Positions 1 to 9,017 are shown, counted from the first letter of the stretch. The stretch: 64,000 nt of DNA from Shewanella sp. VB17 (GCF_013248905.1 NZ_JABRVS010000001.1:4960001-5024000), one strand, 5' to 3'. Numbers and translations are program-made. The notes: generated by a model from the sequence alone, not told the origin.

Positions 1-258
1 ATTCCTAATGTCGATGAATTACTCTCTGCAACACCTGAAATAGACAATAAGTCTGGTTTATCAGGCATACTTTCACAAACTGGCGACCTTGGTGCATCAT
101 TGCAAGGTGGAGCGCAAGTGTATGATGCGTTCGCAAAATTGGGAATATCCAAAGAACTCGCTGCCCCGATGATAAATATAGTAAAAGGTTATTTAGATAC
201 TAATGCAGGTGATGGGACAAGTGACCTATTAATGAAAGGCTTAAGTGCCATTCTTTAA
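1..258 (+). CDS. DUF2780 family protein, C-terminal part
   Basis: The window opens inside a gene read in frame from base 1 to a TAA stop at 256-258; the last 85 residues are present. The stretch SGILSQTGDLGASLQGG followed by a helical tail (YDAFAKLGIS, then MINIVKGYLDTNAGDG) resembles DUF2780 (VcgC/VcgE-like) proteins, small secreted or periplasmic proteins of unknown role that are common in Vibrio and Shewanella. The start, and any signal peptide, lie outside the window. The family assignment is from memory of the motif. No function can be given. Confidence 0.65.
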   Translation: MPNVDELLSATPEIDNKSGLSGILSQTGDLGASLQGGAQVYDAFAKLGISKELAAPMINIVKGYLDTNAGDGTSDLLMKGLSAIL

Positions 259-384
259 TCAATTGATTCAACATTATCATTCATCTTATCTTTTTATTAA
301 TGAAGATAAGATGAACTCATCCGCTCTCCTAGACTCTAATAATCTAAACTTATTTAATCTAATGACTTATTGGTGGATCTGTTA

Positions 385-834
385 ATGATCGCAAAATTGA
401 AACAATTTTTAACTTCACACTCCCAAGCTTTGACGCCAGAAGAGCAAGAACATAACCTCAACTTAGCCGCTGTGAGCCTATTACTTGAGGTTGTTTTTGC
501 TGATGAAACACTCTCAAAAGAAGAACAAGTATTATTGCCCTCTATATTAACCTCTACATTGCGCTTGGCGCCTTCTGAAGCTGAAGATCTCATCGAAGAA
601 GCAACCAAAAGACAAGCAAGTTCAACTTCACTGTATGAATTTACTAACGAAATTAATCAACGATTTAATGTTCAACAAAAACAAAAACTCATCTTATCGA
701 TGTGGAAGCTCGCCTACTCTGATGGTCACCTATGTCGATATGAAGATCAAATTATTCGCCGTACAGCTGAACTCCTCTACCTTAAGCACAGTGAGTTGAT
801 TCAAATGCGCAACCTTGCTATTGAGAAAGATTAG
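385..834 (+). CDS. TerB-like (tellurite-resistance TerB fold) protein
   Basis: A 149-residue all-helical protein. I chose ATG 385 because GGTGGA sits seven bases upstream; an in-frame TTG at 370 would add five residues. Two acidic helix motifs typical of the TerB fold are visible: FADETLSKEEQ near residue 40 and YSDGHLCRYEDQIIRR near residue 120, each with a D(x)n E pattern thought to bind metal in this family. There is no signal peptide and no membrane segment, so it is probably cytoplasmic. No other ter genes are nearby, so tellurite resistance should not be assumed. It stands alone, convergent with the exporter gene that ends at 883. Confidence 0.75.
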   Translation: MIAKLKQFLTSHSQALTPEEQEHNLNLAAVSLLLEVVFADETLSKEEQVLLPSILTSTLRLAPSEAEDLIEEATKRQASSTSLYEFTNEINQRFNVQQKQKLILSMWKLAYSDGHLCRYEDQIIRRTAELLYLKHSELIQMRNLAIEKD

Positions 835-882
835 TACAAGCCCACTCATCAACAATCAAAAACCAAGCTGAAGATATTTGCA

Positions 883-2142
883 CTATCCTCTAATACATTG
901 AATGCGCATTAAATGGACTTTCTGCCACCACAAAAATGGATATAAGCCAGCAGTTAACAACAAGGCATAAACCATATTCAGTCCAAGTGCACTCGCCAGC
1001 AACAGACACAGCCCAGCACTTAAGCACACCAAAGGAAGAAAACGTCGACTCAGCAATTTAACTGCCGCGAACATAGAAGCCAGATAAATAATCACAAATA
1101 CACCATTACTCCAAGCAATCAGCTGTGCTAATTCCTGTTCGCTCACATAGGCCAATACAATCACCACAGCCATTATGCTCAAAATAGCATTTAAAGCCCT
1201 AACTGGTACTTTATATTGATTAAGATGAGTAAAATATTTTGGTAATACCCCTTCTGTACTCAAACTCCACACCAAACGAGACAAACTCGCCGTATAGACA
1301 TTAACAGTAGCTAGCCCACTCGCAATACCGAGAACACCGACCACTTGAGCGCCGTAACCACCAAATAGTACATCAAACACACCCACCATCGCGACATTGG
1401 CAGTACTTGGCAGCATGAGTAAGAGGAAGGTACAAGCAAGATAAACGAAACCAACCAAAACAGTGCCTATCATCATAGCTGGGATCATGTCTTTCTCAGG
1501 ATGACGAAAATCATTGGCCAGATGCGTCATTGCTTCAACCCCGAGAAAGCTCCAAAAAGCAATGCCTGAAGCGGCCATAATCAAGCTTACATCTGGATTG
1601 ACATTCATGGAAAATGACTTCATATCAGACAAATTCATGCCTCCAGCACCAAATAATGCAACCACTACAGAGACGATGGCTAATGTCAATGTAAACTGCA
1701 ATTTCGCAGAAACCTGAATACCTCGAAAATTCAACACACACAAGATACCTAGCAACATCAGCTCCGTTGCAACTTGTGCCCAACCAGAAATAGACACTAA
1801 TGCATTAACAAATTGAAATGTCATTATGATGGCAACAGGTGCCCCCACTGGCACCACAAGTAAGAAGAGCAAGCCTATCGTTCGACCTAACGTTTGTCCA
1901 AATGCTTTTTCCACGAAGTAAGCAGGTCCAGCGGCATGGGGATAAAGACTTGCCAAACGACCAAAAACCAGAGTGACAGGAATAATAGCCAAAGTCAGTA
2001 TTAGCCACGCAATTAATGCCCCACTTCCAGCAACTTCTATGGTCATCTGTGGCAAAATAAATACTCCAGTCCCTAGTAAGGTTGTTGCCATTAACCCTGC
2101 ACCTTGCCAGCGACCTATTGTTCCCTTACTACTTGAATTCAT
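883..2142 (-). CDS. yjeH: APC-family amino-acid exporter, YjeH-like
   Basis: Inner-membrane transporter of the amino acid-polyamine-organocation superfamily, 419 residues. The N-terminal TLLGTGVFILPQ matches the first helix of YjeH, which in E. coli exports methionine and branched-chain amino acids. About ten to twelve hydrophobic segments run the whole length. The start at 2142 (MNSSSKGTIGRW) is preferred over an upstream start at 2181 because AAGGAA lies seven bases before it and YjeH-like proteins begin here. It is transcribed away from an Lrp/AsnC regulator across a 264-bp gap, a common arrangement for amino-acid exporters controlled by their divergent regulator. The substrate is inferred from the family. 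Confidence 0.8.
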   Translation of the reverse strand: MNSSSKGTIGRWQGAGLMATTLLGTGVFILPQMTIEVAGSGALIAWLILTLAIIPVTLVFGRLASLYPHAAGPAYFVEKAFGQTLGRTIGLLFLLVVPVGAPVAIIMTFQFVNALVSISGWAQVATELMLLGILCVLNFRGIQVSAKLQFTLTLAIVSVVVALFGAGGMNLSDMKSFSMNVNPDVSLIMAASGIAFWSFLGVEAMTHLANDFRHPEKDMIPAMMIGTVLVGFVYLACTFLLLMLPSTANVAMVGVFDVLFGGYGAQVVGVLGIASGLATVNVYTASLSRLVWSLSTEGVLPKYFTHLNQYKVPVRALNAILSIMAVVIVLAYVSEQELAQLIAWSNGVFVIIYLASMFAAVKLLSRRFLPLVCLSAGLCLLLASALGLNMVYALLLTAGLYPFLWWQKVHLMRIQCIRG

Positions 2143-2406
2143 TTCACGTTCCTTAATGACTAAAACAACGACTGACAGCAATACACAAAATAAATGTTGC
2201 CACTATCATTGAGTACCATAAGTTTGTAGTCATACCTTGATATTGATAAGCTCAGTATAAGCGTTTACATAGCTGCAAACTGACGTCATCAACAGACAAA
2301 CATACTGCTTACGCTGCCATAATATTGGCTTTAACCTCTTTTGCCGACAAAATGGCGGTGAGTGCACACAAGCTTACATAAATAACTCGCTATCTATTTT
2401 TGAACT

Positions 2407-2841
2407 ATGGAAACTAATCACTTGGATAAATTCGATAAAGCCATCATTGGTTGCTTAAGACAGGACGCTCGTCAAAGCGTATCTCACATCGCAGGAACCG
2501 TTAATTTGTCACGTTCGGCGGTATCTGAACGAATTAAAAAATTAGAACAACAAGGCATTATTCGTGGTTATCAGGTACTACTGAGCGAATCACAAAAAGA
2601 GGGAGTGTCAGCCTATTTCGAAATCCAACATCAACGCCCTAGATGCGCCGATGTCGTGCACGTTTTTCAAGCTATTCCCGAAGTGATCACCTGCCGAGGG
2701 ATCACTGGCGATATGGATTTACTTGTTTATGTACAAGCTAATTCAATGAAACGACTGCACGAAATACGTGAAAACATTGAGGTTCAAACCGATATTATCA
2801 AGATTAAAACCCACGTTGTAATGAGCGAATGGATTGGATAA
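2407..2841 (+). CDS. Lrp/AsnC-family transcriptional regulator
   Basis: A 144-residue regulator. The first 60 residues form the winged helix-turn-helix (SVSHIAGTVNLSRSAVSERI, then KLEQQGIIRGY); the rest is the RAM/AsnC ligand-binding domain (VTCRGITGDMDLLVYVQA). Lrp-type proteins form dimers to octamers and sense amino acids. Its divergence from the YjeH-like exporter gene suggests it controls that exporter and probably itself from the shared 264-bp gap. It is not Lrp itself, which is more highly conserved and normally sits elsewhere; the exact ligand cannot be read from the sequence. Confidence 0.85.
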   Translation: METNHLDKFDKAIIGCLRQDARQSVSHIAGTVNLSRSAVSERIKKLEQQGIIRGYQVLLSESQKEGVSAYFEIQHQRPRCADVVHVFQAIPEVITCRGITGDMDLLVYVQANSMKRLHEIRENIEVQTDIIKIKTHVVMSEWIG

Positions 2842-3039
2842 TGATAGCTAAACAATTTTCCTTTAAACTGAATAGGGGTACACTATGTACAAATCATCTC
2901 TGGTGTAGTGGCAGAATTCAGTCTGTCGTGCAGTAATAGCGTTCAAGGTCGTTAAGTACTTCTCGTATCTAGTATCCTGCCTCGCTCTACTTCATAACCC
3001 CATTTAGTCGTGCATTAACCAAATTTCAGGTAGCTATTC

Positions 3040-4749
3040 ATGCAAACCAACAAAAAAGCCGAATTAAACCTGCTGTGGGGCACGCTCATTTTAGAAGAGC
3101 TTTCTCGCTTAGGCGTGCAACATATATGCATGGCGCCAGGATCTCGATCAACTCCGCTAACTTTAGCAGCAGCAAAACAAACTAAATTAAAACAACATCA
3201 GCATTTCGATGAGCGTGGCCTTGGTTTTATGGCTCTTGGCCTAGCCAAAGCGAGCCAAACGCCGGTTGCCATTATTACCACTTCAGGGACCGCTGTTGCC
3301 AATCTGTATCCGGCAGTGATTGAAGCTTGGTTAACCCGTGTGCCTTTAATTGTGTTATCTGCTGACACACCACCAGAATTGATCGATTGCGGAGCCAATC
3401 AGGCTATCACTCAACTAGCGATTTTTGCTCAATATGCAAAACAGATAAACCTACCAACACCCGATGTGAGCATACGCCCAGAAGCATTGCTAACCTTGCT
3501 GGACGAAGCTATCAGTAATCAAAACCAGCCAGTTCATATCAACTGCATGTACAGAGAGCCTCTTTACCCCGCAACAATGAGTGCTGATTTTTCTCAGTAT
3601 CTAAACACCTTAGGTAACTGGCAACACACCAGCAACGCTTACAATCAGTATGGAAAATCGAGCTTAGTGAGTCTTCCGAGTCAAGAGACTATGATGCGCT
3701 TTGTTCACGGTAAGGGAGTGATCATTGTCGGTATTCACTCACCACAAGAAAACCCCGAAGCATTAATCACTCTGTCTCAAAAACTAGGTTGGCCATTACT
3801 CACTGACGCACAATCTCAGCTCAGGCAACATCCTGGTGTCATTGGTCATATCGACCAATTGCTGCATCAACCGAAAGCCAAAACCCTCTTAATGCAAGCC
3901 GAACGCGTCCTCGTTGTAGGAGGTCGTTTACTTTCTAAGCATCTTGTTGATTATCTTGCTGAACATAAATGGAAGAGCTACTGGCAAATATTACCAGAAC
4001 AAATGAGACTTGATCCCAGTCATAATGCGAAACAAATCTGGCATGCCAGTATTGAAGAATTAACAGCACTTTCATGGCCTCGATCATCAGATGCAAACTG
4101 GGCTCTTCAACTGACATTACTCAACGACAGATTAGAAGAACTGTTCGAACAGCAGATAGATAATGCTGAATTTGGCGAAGCCATGATCATTCGTACGATT
4201 GCAAAATCACAGAACAAGCAGCAGCAATTGCTTATTGGCAACAGCTTACCTATACGTCTGTACGACATGTTTGCCCCTATCACTACAGAGCAAGGTGCTG
4301 TTTTTACTAATCGTGGTGCATCAGGCATCGATGGCCTACTCGCCACCGCTTGCGGTGTTGCTAAACACAAAGGTACGGCTACGACGTTAATTATCGGCGA
4401 CCTATCTCAACTCCATGATCTAAACTCTTTAGCCATAGCCAGAACAAGTACTAGCCCGTTAGTGATTGTTATTTTAAACAATGATGGCGGCAACATTTTT
4501 AATTTACTGCCTATACCTGATGAGAAACTTAGGAATGATTATTATCGTCTCCCTCATGGACTTGAATTCGGTTATGGTGCCGCTATGTTTGGCTTACCCT
4601 ACAACCGAGTTGAAGATCTAGAAGGGTTCATCGACGCCTATCAAGATGCCATTGGATATCATGGCACTTCTGTTATCGAAGTTATCATAGGACAAGAGCA
4701 AGCCAGCAAACAAATTACCCGCGTCGCTAATTGGATTAAACAAAGCTAA
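3040..4749 (+). CDS. menD: MenD, SEPHCHC synthase (menaquinone step 2)
   Basis: Thiamine-diphosphate enzyme that joins 2-oxoglutarate and isochorismate in menaquinone synthesis; 569 residues, normal length. Visible active-site motifs are APGSRSTPL (31-40), FDERGLG (56-62), CGANQAI (118-123), GNSLPIR, TNRGASGID and the ThDP motif GDLS...LNNDGG. Aligned by eye with E. coli MenD, the Lys292-Arg293 pair is Lys300-His301 here (codon CAT at about 3940), so an active-site arginine is lost. All other residues I could align (S32, R33, E55, Q118, K292, S391, R395, R413, I418 in E. coli numbering) are kept. The neighbouring menH is a remnant and MenC looks inactive, so this enzyme may no longer feed a working pathway. 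A TAGGTAGC-like ribosome site precedes the ATG only loosely (CAGGTAG). Confidence 0.93.
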   Translation: MQTNKKAELNLLWGTLILEELSRLGVQHICMAPGSRSTPLTLAAAKQTKLKQHQHFDERGLGFMALGLAKASQTPVAIITTSGTAVANLYPAVIEAWLTRVPLIVLSADTPPELIDCGANQAITQLAIFAQYAKQINLPTPDVSIRPEALLTLLDEAISNQNQPVHINCMYREPLYPATMSADFSQYLNTLGNWQHTSNAYNQYGKSSLVSLPSQETMMRFVHGKGVIIVGIHSPQENPEALITLSQKLGWPLLTDAQSQLRQHPGVIGHIDQLLHQPKAKTLLMQAERVLVVGGRLLSKHLVDYLAEHKWKSYWQILPEQMRLDPSHNAKQIWHASIEELTALSWPRSSDANWALQLTLLNDRLEELFEQQIDNAEFGEAMIIRTIAKSQNKQQQLLIGNSLPIRLYDMFAPITTEQGAVFTNRGASGIDGLLATACGVAKHKGTATTLIIGDLSQLHDLNSLAIARTSTSPLVIVILNNDGGNIFNLLPIPDEKLRNDYYRLPHGLEFGYGAAMFGLPYNRVEDLEGFIDAYQDAIGYHGTSVIEVIIGQEQASKQITRVANWIKQS

Positions 4750-4789
4750 TGAACACCTATGAACTAACAAGCATCATTACACTAAACTC

Positions 4790-4897
4790 ATGTTAGCGGT
4801 AGCTTGTTACGGAAATAGTTCAAACCCAGTACTGGTGATGGTTCATCGTTTTCTCGGCAGTAATAACCACAAATTTTTAGCCTTAGCTGTACATTAG
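4790..4897 (+). pseudogene. menH: menH remnant (SHCHC synthase, N-terminal 35 codons only)
   Basis: In the 263-bp gap between menD and menC, exactly where menH lies in related clusters, a 35-codon reading frame starts at ATG 4790 and ends at TAG 4895. It reads like the start of an alpha/beta-hydrolase MenH: MLAVACYGN, then PVLVMVHRFLGSNN, matching the family pattern of a beta-strand LVxLHGFLGS at the oxyanion loop. The invariant HG is HR here. Everything after this, including the Ser-Asp-His triad, is gone, and the remaining 115 bp before menC hold no recognisable coding sequence. I read this as a deletion remnant, not a working small gene. Confidence 0.75.
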
Positions 4898-5012
4898 TAG
4901 AAACGAGCACAAATCAAGATACACACACGAATAAAACTGGCCACAACGTACACTTGGCTTACCCTAAAAATAACAGCCATAGGCTAATCCAGATATTACC
5001 CGAGGAAGCACT

Positions 5013-6065
5013 TTGAAGATCAATACTATCGAGCTCTATCAATATCAGGTCCCACTAGATAAATCACTCTCAGTAGGGAAGCAAAAAATAGATATTCGTC
5101 AAGGTCTTATCCTTAAAATAAATGCGTTAGATGACACCATGCTACCTTGTATTGAACAAGTTGAAATAAGCCCTCTATCGGGTCAAGATATAGAAGATAA
5201 CCCTATAATAGGGTTTAGCAAGGAAAGCCTAGAACAAGTCATTAATGAAATAGAACAGACCTTGCCGCAGCTTATTGGCCTATCACTGGGCAGCTTGCTC
5301 GAATTAAGTCAGCAAACTCAACTCCCCTCTCTCGCTTTTGGATTAAGCTTACTTAATACCAAATTCAGGGGACAGTTAATCGGTCAGCGTATATCTTTAG
5401 AAACAATGAGATCTATCCCTCTTATCTATCCAGAGAAACATGAATCTTTGGCTATGATCCAAGAGCGAATTCATTCATTGCCACTAAATACACATTCAAT
5501 TAAAGTCAACGTGGCTCAAACCTCACTAGAAGAGGACATTCAACTCATTCATGGCATTTTAGCCGTACGCCCAGAGCTCAAACTCAGACTAGCTGCCAAT
5601 CGAGGTTTCGAGCTAGAACAAGCAATAGAGTTTGCCGCTTGTCTGCCACTGCACGCCATTGAGTATATTGAAGAGCCCTGTATCGATCCCAGAAAGAATC
5701 AAAGCTTTTATCATGCCATAGAAATGCCCTGGGCCTTAGACGAAAGCTTAAATGACCCTAATTACCAATTTACTATGCAAGATGGACTGATCGCCTTAAT
5801 CGTTAACCCTATGCTTTTCGGCAATCTTGAAAAGCTACAGGCTCTACAAGTTCAAGCCCAACATGCTGGTGTTCGGATGATAATCAGCTCAAGTGTAGAG
5901 TCCAGCCTAGGCATAGAAGCATTAGCAAGGTTAAGCCAGATAATGACTCCTGATGAACTTCCTATACTGGATACCTTAAGCGCATTCAATACTGATATTT
6001 TGATATCTTCGGGCAAAGCTAAGCTGCTTGATTTAGATTCACTGACTTTAATCAAGCGCTATTAA
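5013..6065 (+). CDS. menC: MenC-like protein (o-succinylbenzoate synthase fold), catalytic residues lost
   Basis: A 350-residue enolase-superfamily protein with a TTG start preceded by GAGGAA. The fold markers of MenC are clear: YIEEPC (218-223), LDESLNDP (242-249), ISSSVESSLG and LDTL. Aligned with E. coli MenC, key residues have changed: the KxK pair is K164-V-N166, the metal-ligand aspartate in LRLDANR is alanine (LRLAANR, A194), and the second catalytic lysine in VVIKP is asparagine (LIVNP, N265). Only the Glu of EEP and the Asp of DES remain of the metal ligands. The two lysines perform the proton transfer in this family, so activity is very unlikely. The frame is intact, so this is either a recently decaying gene or one kept for another purpose. 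Confidence 0.85.
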   Translation: MKINTIELYQYQVPLDKSLSVGKQKIDIRQGLILKINALDDTMLPCIEQVEISPLSGQDIEDNPIIGFSKESLEQVINEIEQTLPQLIGLSLGSLLELSQQTQLPSLAFGLSLLNTKFRGQLIGQRISLETMRSIPLIYPEKHESLAMIQERIHSLPLNTHSIKVNVAQTSLEEDIQLIHGILAVRPELKLRLAANRGFELEQAIEFAACLPLHAIEYIEEPCIDPRKNQSFYHAIEMPWALDESLNDPNYQFTMQDGLIALIVNPMLFGNLEKLQALQVQAQHAGVRMIISSSVESSLGIEALARLSQIMTPDELPILDTLSAFNTDILISSGKAKLLDLDSLTLIKRY

Positions 6066-6777
6066 TCAGAGAACGCTTGGTTACAACCAATTCAATATTC
6101 ATACGCTGATTTCTATTCAAAGGATCTCAAACTGTTCAATGCAAAGCAGTACAATATTTGAAAGTCTCCTATAAGTTGGTTTTCAAAGCTCTGCATGCTG
6201 TGTTGAATGATTTAGATATACGACTGTATGGATACAGGAGCAAAAATAGTCCTTTCTTTCAGGGCTTTGAATTTCTGTTGAATGAATAACGATTTAATGC
6301 AATTGGTATAACAGGGCTCATAATCAGAACATGGTGCGGTGGCTATCATAGAGAAATACCGCAATTTAATTCGTATATACCCAAACTACCTCATAATGCA
6401 GGGATCTGCCTGCCGGGAAGTGACAGGGTTCGAGGACGTTAATTGATCCTGTATTACTTTACCTTTTGCCATCAATGGCCTCGTACCTCCTATGTCCATA
6501 TAGTCGTAATTCAATATTTCATAACGAAGAAATAAGGTGCTTTTTGCCCTGTGACAGTTGCCGTAAAATACCTGCATCGATATCAAGAAGCGAATAGCCA
6601 TTATCTCAATCGCTGTCTTGCTAAGCTATCCTACCGAGACTCTGAAATGAGCATCTTGAAATAGCTGGGTATAATAGTAAAGAGCAACAATCAAAAAGCA
6701 AGGGATTAGGTCTTATCATAGAACGACAAAGCATTCTTTAGACGTCGATCTCAGAAAAATAGTGAAATGATCTACCG
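6066..6777. other. Gene-free 712-bp gap; menE expected here but absent
   Basis: The gap between menC and gppA is AT-rich, with stop codons in all frames and no credible gene. In many gammaproteobacterial clusters menE (o-succinylbenzoate-CoA ligase) sits close to menC. I found no AMP-binding motif (such as the TSGTTG type) in either strand. The right half holds the inverted-repeat element at 6375-6674. A 71-codon frame at 6386-6601 (minus) lies inside that element and has no recognisable motif. Confidence 0.6.
6375..6674. repeat. Decayed MITE-like inverted-repeat element, about 300 bp
   Basis: Two imperfect terminal inverted repeats bound this stretch. The left end, TATACCCAAACTACCTCAT running to AATGC at 6398, pairs with the complement of the right end, TATACCCAGCTATTTCAAG running to ATGC (6651-6673 on the plus strand). 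About 18 of 24 positions match. There is no transposase. The size, the ends and the gene-free setting suggest a short non-autonomous element or an old insertion scar. I recall TATACCC...TTCAAGATGC-type repeats being widespread in Shewanella and Vibrio, but could not check copy number. Confidence 0.45.
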
Positions 6778-7689
6778 CTATCGTTTAGATAACATAACCA
6801 GTACGCCTTCTCTCAAGGCTCCACCAGATAAATGTAAGCTATCAATTTCAAGCAAGTCAAATAGAGCAAGTAAAATAGACAATCCAGCAGCAAAAGTGGG
6901 AGCTCTCTCTTCGCTAATGCCAAGAATATCAAGCATTGAAGCAGATGATTGAGATAACACTTCTTGTTTTAATTGTTTAAGTACATCCAATGTGATCGTA
7001 CCTGGCAACTTTCTATTATCAAGGATCTCTGCCACAGATTGTACACTGCCAGAGGCACCCACAACACTATGCCAACCTAATTGCTTAAGTGCACCCAAAT
7101 GATCGCCCAGCACTGATCTAACTTCAGAGTTGGCATCATCAAAATTTAACTGTTTGAATGGAAAAGAGGCAAAGAACTTATGATTAAAAGTCACACAACC
7201 GATGGCTAAGCTATTTTTTAATAAGACAGTATCACCATCACCGATAATAAACTCTGTACTTGCTCCACCAATATCTATCACTAAACGGCGGCCTATTCCT
7301 GACGTCGTTGCTACCATACCTTGATAAATAAGCTCAGCTTCACGCATGCCTGAAATAATCTCAATAGGGTAACCTAAAATGGGGATCGCACGCTGACAGA
7401 AGTCATCTGCGTTGGTGATATTTCTGAGCGTTGCAGTTGCAATAATAGTAATCTTGTCAGCAGGGATTGCGTGTTTTTTAAGCATATGGCTAAACATGAA
7501 TAAACAATCCAAGCCACGTAATAACACCTCCTCACTTAAGGAACCATTATATAGGATCCCATCTGCAAGCCTAACCTTACGTTTGTATTTAGCAATAATA
7601 TGTGGGCGGCCACCAAGCGTCTTAGCAACCAACATATTAAAGCTATTCGATCCTAATGTGATCGCAGCATAAAGAGGTGTTTTAGGCAT
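6778..7689 (-). CDS. gppA: Ppx/GppA-family phosphatase
   Basis: A 303-residue exopolyphosphatase / guanosine pentaphosphatase of the ASKHA fold, acting on polyphosphate chains or on pppGpp to give ppGpp. Nucleotide-fold motifs are visible: ITLGSNSFNMLVA (10-22), ATATLRNITN, and the second phosphate loop IDIGGASTEFI. The C-terminal HD-like domain of the roughly 500-residue E. coli proteins is absent, so this is the short, two-lobe form. It lies 11 bp downstream of rhlB on the same strand, an rhlB-gppA pair also known from E. coli, and is almost certainly cotranscribed. Ppx and GppA activities cannot be told apart by sequence alone. Confidence 0.88.
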   Translation of the reverse strand: MPKTPLYAAITLGSNSFNMLVAKTLGGRPHIIAKYKRKVRLADGILYNGSLSEEVLLRGLDCLFMFSHMLKKHAIPADKITIIATATLRNITNADDFCQRAIPILGYPIEIISGMREAELIYQGMVATTSGIGRRLVIDIGGASTEFIIGDGDTVLLKNSLAIGCVTFNHKFFASFPFKQLNFDDANSEVRSVLGDHLGALKQLGWHSVVGASGSVQSVAEILDNRKLPGTITLDVLKQLKQEVLSQSSASMLDILGISEERAPTFAAGLSILLALFDLLEIDSLHLSGGALREGVLVMLSKR

Positions 7690-7700
7690 TAATGAACCAT

Positions 7701-9017
7701 TTAAGAGTGCCTGCGTACTTGATCATGTCGACGTGGTGTACTGTTTCGATTACCACTACGGTTACCACTTTGAGGCCGTGCACCATTACGCCCTTGAGGA
7801 CGAGGATTGTGTTTTCTATGTACTCGCACCGGAGCAGGAATATCGTCTAGTAACCCTTCACTGTCATAGTTAGACACAGGAATAGAATGGGTAATATATT
7901 CCTCAATCGCTGGTAAGTTTAAAGCATACTCTTCGCAAGCAAAACTGACCGAAACACCCTTTTTCCCTGCACGACCTGTCCGGCCGATTCGGTGTACATA
8001 GTCTTCACAATCATCAGGTAAATCATAGTTATATACATGTGATACATTTGATATATGCAAACCACGAGCCGCAACATCCGTCGCCACAAGAATGTCTAAT
8101 TGACCTTCGGTAAACTGTTCAAGGATGCGAATACGCTTCTTTTGAGGAACATCGCCAGTTAATAATCCAACTCTATGCCCATCACCTTCTAACCATGACC
8201 AAACATTTTCACAGCTGTGTTTAGTATTGGAAAATACAATCGCTTTTTCCGGCCAATCTTCTTCAATCAAGGTGAGCAGAAGGCGAATTTTCTCATCCAT
8301 AGACGGGTAGAAAATTTCCTCTTTAATATTTTTAGAGGTCTTTTCATTGGGTGATATAACGACTTTTTCAGGCTCATTCATATGATCATAAGCCAGTTCT
8401 TGTACTTTCATCGACAGTGTCGCTGAAAACAGCATATTTAAACGTGATTTAGCATCAGGCATACGCCTAAATAAAAATCGAATATCTTTAATAAAGCCAA
8501 GATCGAACATACGATCAGCTTCATCTAAAACAACAGTTTGAATAGCACTTAAATTAATAACACCTTGACGCACATAGTCGATAATACGGCCTGTCGTACC
8601 AATAAGAATATCGATGCCTTGATCCAACACTTTACGTTGAGTATCGTAGCTTTCGCCACCGTAGACAATACCCACTTTTAAACCTGTATGTTTCGCGAGT
8701 AATCCTGCGTCTTTCGCTATTTGAATTGCCAATTCACGTGTCGGCGCCATAATCATCGCTCTGGGCTGATTTAACTGACGGCCTTCAGGGATAGATGTAG
8801 AAAGAAGATGTTCAAAGGTCGCAACAAGAAAAGCAAGTGTTTTGCCCGTTCCTGTCTGTGCTTGACCCGCAATATCTTTTTTCTGTAATAAAATAGGTAA
8901 AGATAGGGCTTGAATCGGTGTGCAATATTCAAAACCGCTCTCGTTAAGTGCTGTTTTTATCTCTGTATGTAGAGAAAAGTCGGCAAACTTTTGATTTGAT
9001 AAATGTGTTTCGCTCAT
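7701..9017 (-). CDS. rhlB: RhlB, ATP-dependent DEAD-box RNA helicase
   Basis: RNA helicase that in E. coli works in the RNase E degradosome to unwind structured mRNA; 438 residues. The core motifs run in order: Q motif (YCTPIQ), Walker A AQTGTGKT, PTRELA, DEAD (VLDEADRMFD), SAT, and the C-terminal lobe motifs ATDVAARGL and HRIGRTGRAG. A basic, low-complexity tail rich in Arg, Asn and Gly (from about residue 395) is the usual RNA-binding extension. It is divergent from trxA, as in E. coli, and leads the rhlB-gppA operon. Confidence 0.95.
   Translation of the reverse strand: MSETHLSNQKFADFSLHTEIKTALNESGFEYCTPIQALSLPILLQKKDIAGQAQTGTGKTLAFLVATFEHLLSTSIPEGRQLNQPRAMIMAPTRELAIQIAKDAGLLAKHTGLKVGIVYGGESYDTQRKVLDQGIDILIGTTGRIIDYVRQGVINLSAIQTVVLDEADRMFDLGFIKDIRFLFRRMPDAKSRLNMLFSATLSMKVQELAYDHMNEPEKVVISPNEKTSKNIKEEIFYPSMDEKIRLLLTLIEEDWPEKAIVFSNTKHSCENVWSWLEGDGHRVGLLTGDVPQKKRIRILEQFTEGQLDILVATDVAARGLHISNVSHVYNYDLPDDCEDYVHRIGRTGRAGKKGVSVSFACEEYALNLPAIEEYITHSIPVSNYDSEGLLDDIPAPVRVHRKHNPRPQGRNGARPQSGNRSGNRNSTPRRHDQVRRHS

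Noticed and set aside
6386..6601. A 71-codon minus-strand frame
   Set aside because: It lies inside the inverted-repeat element and shows no recognisable domain.
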